Part shown: in pieces, positions 1-7,874 of the stretch
Numbering within the stretch: position 1 is the stretch's first letter
Layout: each line of letters opens with the position of its first letter
Source of the DNA: Cystobacter ferrugineus
GTDB lineage: Bacteria; Myxococcota; Myxococcia; Myxococcales; Myxococcaceae
DNA length: 64,000 nt
Assembly (NCBI RefSeq): GCF_001887355.1
Contig: NZ_MPIN01000007.1
Location: 332,888 to 396,887 of the forward strand
Direction of reading: 5' to 3'
Notes under the pieces: model-generated
Databases searched by the model: none
Told to the model about the DNA's origin: nothing
What the model saw: the letters and a program-made list of their open reading frames with translations, nothing else
Position numbers and translations under genes: made by a program

Positions 1-497
1 ACGAAGCCGCGCTCGCTCATCTTGCCCTGTTGAGTCTCCCCGGCCGGTGCCTCCGGGATGAGGGAGAAGGGCAGGGCGCCCGCGGTGGGCGTGCTCCCGC
101 GCAGCAGGAAGAAGGTGGAGCTCTGGGCAACGGGGGCGGCGGAGCTTTCCTCGGGGGGCGGGGGCGCGCCGCGCTTGCGGCTCTTCTTGGTGGCGCGGGT
201 CTTCTTCTTGCCCGCGGCCGAAGACTTGGGCGCGGGGGCGGAGCCGGGGGCGGCGGACAGGGTGAGCTGGTAGGCGGTGGGCGCGTCGAGCTTCCAGCGC
301 AGCAGCACCTTGGAGGGGTCCACCGGAGCCGGCGGCGCGGGAGTGGGCGCGGGGGCGGGAGCCTGGGAGGGCGGGGGCAGGTTGACGGGCGCGCCGCGAG
401 GGCGGCCGATGGGCTCGAGCCCGCCCACGGACTCTTCCTTCTTGCAGGCGGAGATCAGGCAGAAGGCGGCGAGCAGGCCAACGAGGCGCCGGTTCAC
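1..497 (-). CDS. Pro/Ala/Lys-rich lipoprotein, 3' end outside window
   Basis: The minus strand reads openly from a GTG at 497 to the window edge, so the C-terminus is missing. The product starts VNRRLVGLLAAF and reaches a lipobox I-S-A-C with the lipidated Cys at residue 18, so it should be an exported lipoprotein. A Pro/Ala-rich linker (about residues 30-60) follows, then a segment that may begin a beta-rich domain, then a very basic Lys/Arg patch (about residues 92-105). I do not recognise the family. The overlapping plus-strand readings are GC-rich shadow frames without a signal or domain. Confidence 0.6.
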   Translation of the reverse strand, partial: MNRRLVGLLAAFCLISACKKEESVGGLEPIGRPRGAPVNLPPPSQAPAPAPTPAPPAPVDPSKVLLRWKLDAPTAYQLTLSAAPGSAPAPKSSAAGKKKTRATKKSRKRGAPPPPEESSAAPVAQSSTFFLLRGSTPTAGALPFSLIPEAPAGETQQGKMSERGF

Positions 498-603
498 GGG
501 GGCTGGCTCCTGGGGGAGGGCGGCGAGGGGACTCCGGAAGTGGAGCCCCGCGCACTCTACGGCAGTGTGTCCGGAGCCTGAAATCGGCGTCCGGGGCGGG
601 GTG

Positions 604-1575
604 CTACTCGCCTGGAGTCCGAGGCGCTGCGGCGCGGTTCAACCGGTCCCTCACGGCGAGGCCCAGGCCCTCGGCCCGGGGCAGGCAGGCCACGAGCACG
701 TCATGGCCCTGCTCGTCCGCCTCGCGCAGCCGCGTGTACAGGACGCGTGCCGCCGCGGAGGGCTCTTCCGGGACGTCATAGCGGGGGATGCCGGGGGGAA
801 GCGCCAGGCCCGGCGGGCCCAGCACGCCCACGCGCTGGCCCCGGGCGCGCAGGGACTCCACGCGCGCGGCGGCCTCCGAGGGCTCGGCGAGGACGACGCC
901 CGCCCGGGGCGCGTAGTGCGAGGCGAGGCTGCCCGAGACGCGCACCGTGGACGAGACGCGCACCGGCACCGGTCGCCCGAGGACGCGCGAGAGCTCCTCC
1001 ACCGCGAGGCCCCCGGGGCGCAGCACCGCGGGCTCCCCCTGGCTCAGGTCGACGATGGTGGACTCCACGCCCACCGTGCACGGGCCGCCGTCGAGCACCA
1101 GGTCCACGTCCGCGCCGAGGTCCGCCCGGACGTGCTCGGCGGTGGTGGGGCTCACCCGGCCGAAACGGTTGGCGCTCGGCGCGGCCACGCCCCCGCCGAG
1201 GGCCTCCAGCACCGCGCGGGCGAGGGGGTGGTGGGGGACGCGCAGGGCCACCGTGTCCTGTCCGCCCGTCACCGCGTCCGTGGCGCGAGGGGAGCGGGGC
1301 AGCACGAGGGTGAGGGGGCCGGGCCAGAAGGCCTCGGCGAGGCGCCAGGCGTCCTCGGGGACGTGACGGGCCCAGGAGGAGAGCGCCTGGGCCTCGGCCA
1401 CGTGGACGATGAGCGGGTGGGTGGCGGGGCGGCCCTTGATGGCGAAGACGCGGCGCACGGCCAGCTCGTCCTCGGCGTTGGCGGCGAGGCCGTAGACGGT
1501 TTCCGTTGGCAAGGCGATGACACCGCCGCGCCGCAGCAATTCCACTGCCCGTATGAGGAGGTCCGAGGTAAGCAT
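604..1575 (-). CDS. L-threonylcarbamoyladenylate synthase (Sua5/YrdC/YwlC family)
   Basis: Predicted to make threonylcarbamoyl-AMP from threonine, bicarbonate and ATP, the first step of the universal t6A37 modification of ANN-decoding tRNAs in the cytoplasm. The 323-residue product begins MLTSDLLIRAVELL and has the family signature G-G-V-I-A-L-P-T-E-T-V-Y-G-L-A at about residues 17-31, KGRP near 49, and the S-A-N-R-F-G substrate-pocket segment. About 200 residues of YrdC domain are followed by a C-terminal Sua5-type domain, so this is the long Sua5/YwlC form rather than short TsaC. The ATG at 1575 is preferred over an upstream in-frame start because the YrdC fold begins there. It is divergent from the next gene, with only 35 bases between starts. 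Confidence 0.9.
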   Translation of the reverse strand: MLTSDLLIRAVELLRRGGVIALPTETVYGLAANAEDELAVRRVFAIKGRPATHPLIVHVAEAQALSSWARHVPEDAWRLAEAFWPGPLTLVLPRSPRATDAVTGGQDTVALRVPHHPLARAVLEALGGGVAAPSANRFGRVSPTTAEHVRADLGADVDLVLDGGPCTVGVESTIVDLSQGEPAVLRPGGLAVEELSRVLGRPVPVRVSSTVRVSGSLASHYAPRAGVVLAEPSEAAARVESLRARGQRVGVLGPPGLALPPGIPRYDVPEEPSAAARVLYTRLREADEQGHDVLVACLPRAEGLGLAVRDRLNRAAAPRTPGE

Positions 1576-1610
1576 TCCTATGGGGCGCAATGTGGCCCCC
1601 GGAGGGGACG

Positions 1611-3020
1611 ATGGGCAAGTCGCAGGTGTTCGAGGCGCGCAGTCAGGTGCCGGTGAGTGCGGAGGAGCTCTTCGCCTGGCACGCGCGCGAGGGGGCCTTC
1701 CAGCGCCTGACACCTCCCTGGGAGCCCGTCGAGGTGGTGTCCCAACACGGCGAGGGCATCCACGAGGGGACGCGCATCCAGTTGCGCATGCGGTTGGGGC
1801 CGCTGTCGCTGCCCTACACGGCGCGGCACACCCGCTATGTGCCCGGCTCGCTCTTCCAGGACGTGCAGGAGTCGGGGCCCTTCTCGCGCTGGGTGCACAC
1901 GCACCGGATGTGGAACGAGGCCGCGGGCGGCTCGGTGCTGGAGGACGAGGTGGAGTACGCGCTGCCAGTGGGGGTGCTCGGGAGGGTGGCGGGTGGCGGC
2001 TACGCGCGGTACCGGCTGGAGCGGATGTTCGCCTACCGCCACGCGGTGACGCGCGCGGATGTCCGGAGGCACGCGGCCTTCGCGGGGGAGCCCCGGCTGA
2101 CGGTGGCGCTCAGTGGTGCGTCGGGACTGGTGGGCAGCGCGCTCAGGCCCTTCCTCACGACGGGAGGCCACCGGGTGCGGCGGCTGGTGCGGGGCCAGCC
2201 CGAGGCGGGGGACATCGCCTTCGCGCCCGGACTCGGGGAGATGGACGTGGCGGCGCTGGAGGGAGTGGACGCGGTGGTGCACCTGGCCGGAGCGCCCATC
2301 GCCGAGGGGCGGTGGACGCCCGAGCGCAAGGAGCTCATCCGCCGCAGCCGGGTGGAGGGCACGCGGGTGTTGTGCGAGTCGCTCGCGCGGCTGGCGCGTC
2401 CTCCGCGCGTGCTGGTGAGCGCGTCGGCGGTGGGTTTCTACGGCGGCCGAGGAGACGAGGAGCTGTCGGAGCCCAGCGCGCCGGGCACGGGCTTCCTCGC
2501 CGACGTCACGCGCGAGTGGGAGGCGGCGACGGCGCCGGCGGAGGCGGCGGGCATCCGGGTGGTGCACCTGCGGCTGGGGGTGGTGTTGGGGGCGAGTGGG
2601 GGCGCGCTGGCGAAGATGCTGCCGGCCTTCCAGGCGGGAGCCGGAGGGCGCATCGGCACGGGCCAGCAGTGGATGAGCTGGGTGTCGCTGGAGGACGTGC
2701 TCGGGCTGGTGAACTTCGCCCTGTTCACGCCGGAGCTGCGCGGGGCGGTGAACGCGGTGGCCCCCACGCCGGTGCGCCAGGAGGAGTTCGCCCGGACGCT
2801 GGGGCGGGTGCTGTTGCGGCCCACGGTGGTTCCGCTGCCCGGCGCCGCCGTTCGCGCGCTCTTCGGGGAGATGGGCGAGGCGACGCTGCTGGAGGGCGCG
2901 CGTGTCCTTCCTCGAGTGGCCGTGCGCCAGGGGTTCTCCTTCCTTCATCCCACGTTGGAGGAGACGCTGCGCTTCACGCTGGGCGAGACGACCGAGGGTC
3001 CCCGCTTCCGTCATGGGTGA
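1611..3020 (+). CDS. SRPBCC (START-like) domain fused to TIGR01777-type SDR epimerase
   Basis: The 469-residue product has two parts. Residues 1 to about 155 look like an SRPBCC/START-type lipid- or ligand-binding fold (starts MGKSQVFEARSQVPVSAEELF). From about residue 163 a nucleotide-binding Rossmann domain begins with S-G-A-S-G-L-V-G-S-A, as in the YfcH/SDR39U1 (TIGR01777) epimerase family, including HLAGAPI, the R-R-S-R-V-E-G-T segment, an SASAVGFYG active-site stretch and a C-terminal DUF1731-like end. The fusion of the two domains is known in the family; substrate unknown. I chose the ATG at 1611 over one at 1590 because the SRPBCC similarity begins there. Confidence 0.85.
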   Translation: MGKSQVFEARSQVPVSAEELFAWHAREGAFQRLTPPWEPVEVVSQHGEGIHEGTRIQLRMRLGPLSLPYTARHTRYVPGSLFQDVQESGPFSRWVHTHRMWNEAAGGSVLEDEVEYALPVGVLGRVAGGGYARYRLERMFAYRHAVTRADVRRHAAFAGEPRLTVALSGASGLVGSALRPFLTTGGHRVRRLVRGQPEAGDIAFAPGLGEMDVAALEGVDAVVHLAGAPIAEGRWTPERKELIRRSRVEGTRVLCESLARLARPPRVLVSASAVGFYGGRGDEELSEPSAPGTGFLADVTREWEAATAPAEAAGIRVVHLRLGVVLGASGGALAKMLPAFQAGAGGRIGTGQQWMSWVSLEDVLGLVNFALFTPELRGAVNAVAPTPVRQEEFARTLGRVLLRPTVVPLPGAAVRALFGEMGEATLLEGARVLPRVAVRQGFSFLHPTLEETLRFTLGETTEGPRFRHG

Positions 3021-3026
3021 GTTCCA

Positions 3027-3053
3027 GCGGCGGTTTCGATTCCCGCCGCCTCC
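3027..3053 (+). other. decayed tRNA/tmRNA 3'-end-like sequence, possible attachment-site remnant
   Basis: The stretch resembles a T-arm plus 3' acceptor strand of a tRNA or tmRNA: a GC-rich stem flanks TTCGATT and is followed by CCGCCTCCA. The base before the T-loop is T where G53 is expected, and no matching 5' half lies upstream, so it is not a functional gene. The 3' ends of tRNA and tmRNA genes are common integration sites. The DUF5953/DUF6310 cassette starts about 110 bases away, so a remnant att site is possible but unproven. Confidence 0.3.
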
Positions 3054-3163
3054 AAACGAGGTTGCCCGCCGCCTTGAGTCGAACCCACTCCTAAAAGTGC
3101 GGGAGAGCCACGAAACCGGGGCAGGCTCACCCTGAGCACGTCCACCGCGAGCTGTGCCGAGCC

Positions 3164-3925
3164 TCAAGGGGCCGAGCGCCCGCCGATCTCCGGGAAGCGC
3201 TCGTAAGCTCGTTTAAGCGCGTCCAGGTGGGCGGGGTTGTCCAGGTCGAGCGGCGCATCCGTGAGCTTGACCACCCACCCGCCCGTCGCGGTGCGCCGCG
3301 CCCGTGAGAGCAGCTCGGCGTCGCGGGCCGGGTCCGGGAAGCCGATGGTCCGTGCTGCGGCGTCTGACCAGTAGTTCAGCCACCCGAGGCGATGCGGAAT
3401 CTCTGGCGAGCGCATGGTACTAGGGGACCTGATCACCGGCAGGCCACGGGGAGGCGGCTCCAGGTCGTCTGGCCGATTCTTCGTCTGGCGTGCAATGTCC
3501 ACCCCCGCGCTGAACGGCGTCGCGTGCCCCCAGAACGCGCATGCGTCCTCCCCCGCGGCCTCTAGCAAAGCCGCCGCAGCCGTGATGCCGTCTGCGGACA
3601 GCGGCACTGACACATGGAATTCAAATTGTGCCCGACCGCCAGGGGACACCCCCGCCGGTTTCCCCCATCCCATTATGCGCACTCGGAAGTTGTCATCGAT
3701 GCTGCGCAGAGTCGGAAATTTCCCGCGCTGACTCTCACGGGCAACGAGTGCATCACGATCCTGTAACGGGACAAGTTGTCCCTCGTCAGAAATCATAAGC
3801 CCGATGCACAAGCCAGGAACTGCGCGTTCCATTCCATGAACAACAGCCAATGGACGGCCATCATCGACCACAAGCGCAGGCGCGTAGACGATCATGGTCA
3901 TCTGGTCTTTTCGTGTGGCGGACAT
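3164..3925 (-). CDS. DUF5953-type protein, candidate immunity partner
   Basis: The 253-residue product has no signal peptide or membrane segment and should be cytoplasmic. Its sequence resembles the DUF5953 family found in myxobacteria (VVDDGRPLAVVHGMERAVPGL near the N-terminus, DxDNPAHL near the C-terminus); the function of that family is not established. The start at 3925 (MSATRKDQ) sits one base after the stop of the upstream DUF6310-type gene, so the two are surely co-transcribed and probably coupled. Sequence before it is less GC-rich than the neighbouring housekeeping genes, as in accessory cassettes. A role as immunity protein to the upstream gene is inference from the order effector-then-partner. 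Confidence 0.7.
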   Translation of the reverse strand: MSATRKDQMTMIVYAPALVVDDGRPLAVVHGMERAVPGLCIGLMISDEGQLVPLQDRDALVARESQRGKFPTLRSIDDNFRVRIMGWGKPAGVSPGGRAQFEFHVSVPLSADGITAAAALLEAAGEDACAFWGHATPFSAGVDIARQTKNRPDDLEPPPRGLPVIRSPSTMRSPEIPHRLGWLNYWSDAAARTIGFPDPARDAELLSRARRTATGGWVVKLTDAPLDLDNPAHLDALKRAYERFPEIGGRSAP

Positions 3926-3926
3926 T

Positions 3927-4841
3927 TCAGCACCAATCCATGAGGACGATAACGCCCTGGAGTTGGGGTTCCTCGATTTCCAGCATGGCCTTGTGCGTTG
4001 CGCTTCGCACACCGACCCGGAAGTCAAATCCACATGCCCTCGCAAGCTCACGCTCGATCAGAAAATCATGCACATTTTTTCTGATCACAATGTCTTGAAG
4101 TTCTAGCGGGTACGAGTCGAAGTTGTCAGTCTTCACCTCCCAAAGCACGCCCGCGACAACCTGCAACGCGTCGAAAGCCTTGCCGTTCACCAGCGCGTTG
4201 GCCCCACGGTAGGCGTTGAACTTGATTCCGTCAGCGCACTTGTTGTGCAGCTTATTTCCACCCTTGGGCGGCACCCGGCGAGGCTTGCACTCCGGACGGC
4301 GCTCTCGTTCCGTGACTTCGGTTGGCCCCACGGGAGGGAGATCCGGTCCTTTGGGCTCCGGCGAAGGTTTCTGCGGCGCTGGCGTCGTTTCTGGCACGGG
4401 TCGCGTTTCTGGCGCGGGCCTCACTTTCTCGGGATCGCCCCAGCTCAGCTCATACGCATCCAGTGCTTCCTTGATGGCGAAGCCCACCATCACCACGCCC
4501 GCGACGATCACCGCTCCCACGACGATCTCCGGCGCCGCGAGGACGCAGACCCCGAGCCCCACGGCAGCGGCGCCAGCAGAGGCCACCGCGCATCGTCCCG
4601 TGAGGTCGTGAAACTCGATCCGGTCATGGTCGAGGGCATGAAAGCACCGCTCCGCCAGCACGGGCCAGGGCTCAGACGCTTCGCGGACAGCGCACCGCCC
4701 CCCGTCCGTCCAGGGCAGCGTTGTCGCTCGCTGAAGGTTGGCGAGCCTTGGGTCCCGAGCCGCTGACTCTCTTGGGGTGGGCGGTGTCGTCGTACAGGCT
4801 GAGAGAAAGAGCAGAAGTGCGATGCACGCTCGGAGACGCAT
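3927..4841 (-). CDS. DUF6310-type lipoprotein with possible C-terminal PD-(D/E)xK nuclease domain
   Basis: The 304-residue product starts MRLRACIALLLFLSAC, a lipoprotein signal with lipobox L-S-A-C (Cys16). The start at 4841 is supported by a GGAGGAG sequence eight bases upstream. A Gly/Ala/Val-rich hydrophobic region covers about residues 86-124, then a Pro-rich linker (135-195), then a C-terminal domain (about 195-304) resembling DUF6310. That domain contains F-D-A-L (D224) and, eleven residues on, E235-V-K237, the spacing of a PD-(D/E)xK nuclease core. This, the linker architecture and the immediately following DUF5953 gene suggest an effector/immunity pair. The nuclease assignment is my inference; the family itself has no assigned function that I know. 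Confidence 0.7.
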   Translation of the reverse strand: MRLRACIALLLFLSACTTTPPTPRESAARDPRLANLQRATTLPWTDGGRCAVREASEPWPVLAERCFHALDHDRIEFHDLTGRCAVASAGAAAVGLGVCVLAAPEIVVGAVIVAGVVMVGFAIKEALDAYELSWGDPEKVRPAPETRPVPETTPAPQKPSPEPKGPDLPPVGPTEVTERERRPECKPRRVPPKGGNKLHNKCADGIKFNAYRGANALVNGKAFDALQVVAGVLWEVKTDNFDSYPLELQDIVIRKNVHDFLIERELARACGFDFRVGVRSATHKAMLEIEEPQLQGVIVLMDWC

Positions 4842-5170
4842 GGTCGGCTCCTCCATTCGGGCTAGGATCTAGAGGGTCCTGGCAAGGCTGTTGGGAGTAT
4901 GGCAGCGCGCCCTGATTGCCACGAACGAGCGCGCCGGGGGGCTCGGCACGGGGTCAGGGTGCAGCAGCCGCAGTTCGGGCCTGTGGAGGGCTCCCAGGGA
5001 GGTAGCGGTGCCAGCGAGCGCGCTCTCGCGGACAGTGCTGGGACAGGCGACCGCTTGCCCGTACCTGGAAGCCAGGACCGCTGTCATCAAGGGACGAACC
5101 CCGCGCATCCCGCCACCGGAAGTTCTCCGGTAGAGTGCTTCGCTCTCTCCGCCCGTGCGACCTGGAGTCC
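4842..5170. other. intergenic region between divergent genes
   Basis: These 329 bases separate the minus-strand DUF6310-type gene from the plus-strand YfhO-type gene. Open frames on both strands lack ribosome-binding sites, signals or recognisable motifs. The two promoters should lie here, but I see no confident promoter or repeat. Confidence 0.4.
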
Positions 5171-7591
5171 ATGTCTTCCGCCTCCCCAGAGCCCCTCCAG
5201 CCCGAAGCCGCCCCACCCCGATGGCTCCTCCCCACCCTGAGTGTGGGACTCACCCTCCTCTTCTTCCATCGGGCGGTCTTCTCCGCCAACGTCTTCTTCC
5301 TGCGCGACGTGCAGCAGGTCTATGTACCGCTGTGGGAGTACTGGCGTGAGCGGGTGCTCGGGGGGGAGTTTCCCCAGTGGTATCCCTTCGATGGGCTCGG
5401 GCAGCCCTATGTGGGCATGGTCGTCTCCGGGGCCTTCCACCCGGCCCAGGCGCTGTCGCTGGTGTTGCCGGGGGCCCAGGGCCTCAAGTGGCTCATGCTG
5501 CTGTGCTTCCCGGTGGCGTTCCTCGGCATGAGCGCGCTGGGGAGGCGGCTCGGGTGGGGGCTCGGGGCCGCGCTGCTCGCGGCGGTGAGCTACACCTTCA
5601 GTGGCTACCTCGTCAGCATCACCAACAACACGCTGTACCTCCTGGCGGCCGTCACCGTGCCCTGGGTGTTCTGGGCGCTGGAGGGCTTTCTCAGGGCGCC
5701 CACGGTGGGACGGGGGCTCGGGGTCTCCGTGCTGCTCGGGCTCGTGCTGCTCGCCGGCGACGTGCAGGGCTACGCGGTCTGTCTGGGCGGGGCGCTGCTG
5801 TGGAGCGTGAGCCGCCCGGCGTCCGGCGGCATGCCCCGCGCGCTGCTGGGGATGCTGGGGGTGGGGGCCGTCTCCGTGCTGTTGTGCGCGGTGCAGATCC
5901 TCCCGACGCTGGCGGGGCTGGGCGAGGTGCGCGCCTCGAATCAGCCGCTGGAGCAGGCGATGGTGTGGTCCGTCCATCCCCTGCGGCTGGTGGAGCTGCT
6001 GCTCGGGCCCCTGTTCGCGGGCGAGTCCGGCGAGCGCGTCCAGGTGGCCATCAGTGCGTGGCTGCTGGCCACGTCGAAGACCGAGTTGTGGGCGGATTCG
6101 CTCTATCTCGGCGCGCCCGCGCTCGCTCTGGCGGGCGTGGCGGTGACCCGGGTGCGGGGGCCGCGCGCGGCCTTGTTGCTCGCCGCCGCCCTGGGGGTGG
6201 TGCTGCTGGCGCTCGGCAAGCACACGCCGCTCTACCGCTGGGTGTTCGACTGGGTGCCGCCGTGGCGGACCTTCCGCTACCCCGAGAAGCTGATGACGTT
6301 CGTCACCTTCGCGGTGTGTCTGGCGGCGGGCGTGGGGTGGGAGCGGCTCGAGCACGCGCCCGACGTCCGGCGCCTCGTGGGGCGCGGCCTGCTCGGGCTG
6401 GGCGGACTGGTGCTCGCGGTGGGCGGCGCGGAGTGGCTCGGCCACGTGTTCTCCGAGGGGCTGCTGTCCGGCATGTGGATGGGGCCGCCGTGGCCCGAGG
6501 CCCAGCGGCGCATTGGCGAGCACTTCGTGCGGGGCTGTGGGCTGGCGGGCGGGAGCCTGCTCGCGTTGGGGGGCATCCTCGGCGCGGTGCGCTCGGCGGG
6601 GGCGCGGGCCGGGCTCGTGGGGGTGGTGGGCTTCGGGGGGATGCTGCTGGCCAATGGTGGCATCTACAAGGTGGGGGAGCCGGAGCTGTTCGACGAGCCG
6701 ACGCCCTTCGTCTTGCGCATCCAGGAGGAGCTGCGCGAGCAGGGCGGGCCGCCGCCGCGGGTGTACCGGCTGATGGGCCGCTACTACACGCCGCGCCCCT
6801 TGCCGCTGCCCACCATCGAGGAGACGAACGCGCTCGTCATGGGGGCCTCGCTGATGCCGCTCGTGCCGGCGCTCTTCGGCCTGGAGAGCTCGAGCGCGTT
6901 CATGCCCGCCGTGTCGCGGCGGGTGGCGGACGTGCAGGCGGAGACGATCTCCTGGGTGCGTCACACCGCGGGCCTGTTCCACACGCGTTACTTCGTCCTC
7001 TCGACCGAGTCGAGCGAGGTCACCGCGCACCTGGTGGCGGAGCCGCTCCGGGTGCTGGATCGGCTGGACGCCTTCGGGCTGTGGCTGGTGGAGGACCCGA
7101 ACGCGCTGCCGCGCGTGTACCTCTCCCACCCGCGCTGTGTGGCGGGTCCGCGGGAGGCGCTGCGGCGGCTCGGGAGCGTCCAGGCGCCGCGCGAGGTGGT
7201 GGTGGAGTGCGTGGAGCCCCTGCCCGAGCCGCCGCTGGAGGCGCCCCGGGGCGAGGTCACCGCCGCCCGGTTCGCGCCGGAGCGGGTGGAGGTGGAGGTG
7301 CGGGCGCGGGGCGGGGAGGTGCTGGTGCTCAACGACGCCTACTACGGGGGGTGGACGGCGAGCGTGGACGGGGAGCCGGTGCCCATCCTGCCCGCCAATG
7401 GGGCGGTGCGCGCGGTGGCGGTGCCCCCGGGGGAGCATCAGGTGGTCTTCCGCTACCGCACGCCCGGGTTGGCGTTGGGCGCCGGGGTGAGCCTGGGCAC
7501 GCTGCTCGTGCTGCTCGGCGTGGACGGGGTGCTGCGGCGGCGCCTCACGCCAGGGGCCGGGCGGAAGGGGCCGCGGGCAGCACCAGGGTGA
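5171..7591 (+). CDS. YfhO-family polytopic membrane protein
   Basis: An 806-residue integral membrane protein. It starts with a hydrophobic segment after MSSASPEPLQPE, then shows the early luminal signature F-F-L-R-D-V-Q-Q-V-Y-V-P-L and G-E-F-P-Q-W-Y-P, typical of GT-C-like YfhO membrane proteins. Roughly twelve hydrophobic helices lie between residues 25 and 500. The C-terminal third is extracytoplasmic and ends in a beta domain with VLNDAYYGGWTASVDG and F-R-Y-R-T-P-G. Bacillus YfhO is implicated in sugar modification of lipoteichoic acid; the substrate here is unknown. The ATG at 5171 is chosen over one at 5135 because the upstream residues are atypical. It appears monocistronic. Confidence 0.8.
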   Translation: MSSASPEPLQPEAAPPRWLLPTLSVGLTLLFFHRAVFSANVFFLRDVQQVYVPLWEYWRERVLGGEFPQWYPFDGLGQPYVGMVVSGAFHPAQALSLVLPGAQGLKWLMLLCFPVAFLGMSALGRRLGWGLGAALLAAVSYTFSGYLVSITNNTLYLLAAVTVPWVFWALEGFLRAPTVGRGLGVSVLLGLVLLAGDVQGYAVCLGGALLWSVSRPASGGMPRALLGMLGVGAVSVLLCAVQILPTLAGLGEVRASNQPLEQAMVWSVHPLRLVELLLGPLFAGESGERVQVAISAWLLATSKTELWADSLYLGAPALALAGVAVTRVRGPRAALLLAAALGVVLLALGKHTPLYRWVFDWVPPWRTFRYPEKLMTFVTFAVCLAAGVGWERLEHAPDVRRLVGRGLLGLGGLVLAVGGAEWLGHVFSEGLLSGMWMGPPWPEAQRRIGEHFVRGCGLAGGSLLALGGILGAVRSAGARAGLVGVVGFGGMLLANGGIYKVGEPELFDEPTPFVLRIQEELREQGGPPPRVYRLMGRYYTPRPLPLPTIEETNALVMGASLMPLVPALFGLESSSAFMPAVSRRVADVQAETISWVRHTAGLFHTRYFVLSTESSEVTAHLVAEPLRVLDRLDAFGLWLVEDPNALPRVYLSHPRCVAGPREALRRLGSVQAPREVVVECVEPLPEPPLEAPRGEVTAARFAPERVEVEVRARGGEVLVLNDAYYGGWTASVDGEPVPILPANGAVRAVAVPPGEHQVVFRYRTPGLALGAGVSLGTLLVLLGVDGVLRRRLTPGAGRKGPRAAPG

Positions 7592-7874
7592 CACGCCACG
7601 GTGGAGCGGGCGGACGTGCCGCGCTGGGTGTATGTCATTGACAGATGATCGCGCCGGTGATGCAGCCCCTTTGTCCGACCAGCACCCGGTAAAACATTAT
7701 TTCCCTGTTTAAATCGATAAACATATTGACACTCCGATTTCGGTGCTCGCAATGTTGGCCCGTCGCCGAGGCCGGCGACAGGGAGCGCGCGATCGCGCCG
7801 TGGGCGGTCCCGCGGCTTGTACGGCGCGCATCGATGCCATCGCGTCCACGACGCTCATTGCAGGGGAGCACACC
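7592..7874 (+). promoter_or_regulatory. AT-rich upstream region of the secreted glycosidase-like gene
   Basis: About 280 bases without a gene. The part near 7690-7735 is strikingly AT-rich for this genome and contains TTGACA at 7726-7731, a possible -35 element, with a poor -10 match about 18 bases on. A long 5' leader precedes the ATG at 7875. The promoter call is tentative. Confidence 0.3.

Noticed and set aside
5087-7594. 835-residue open frame on the minus strand opposite the YfhO-type gene
   Set aside because: Composition is His/Arg/Pro/Gln-rich shadow of a high-GC gene; no signal, domain or ribosome-binding site, while the plus frame has clear membrane topology.
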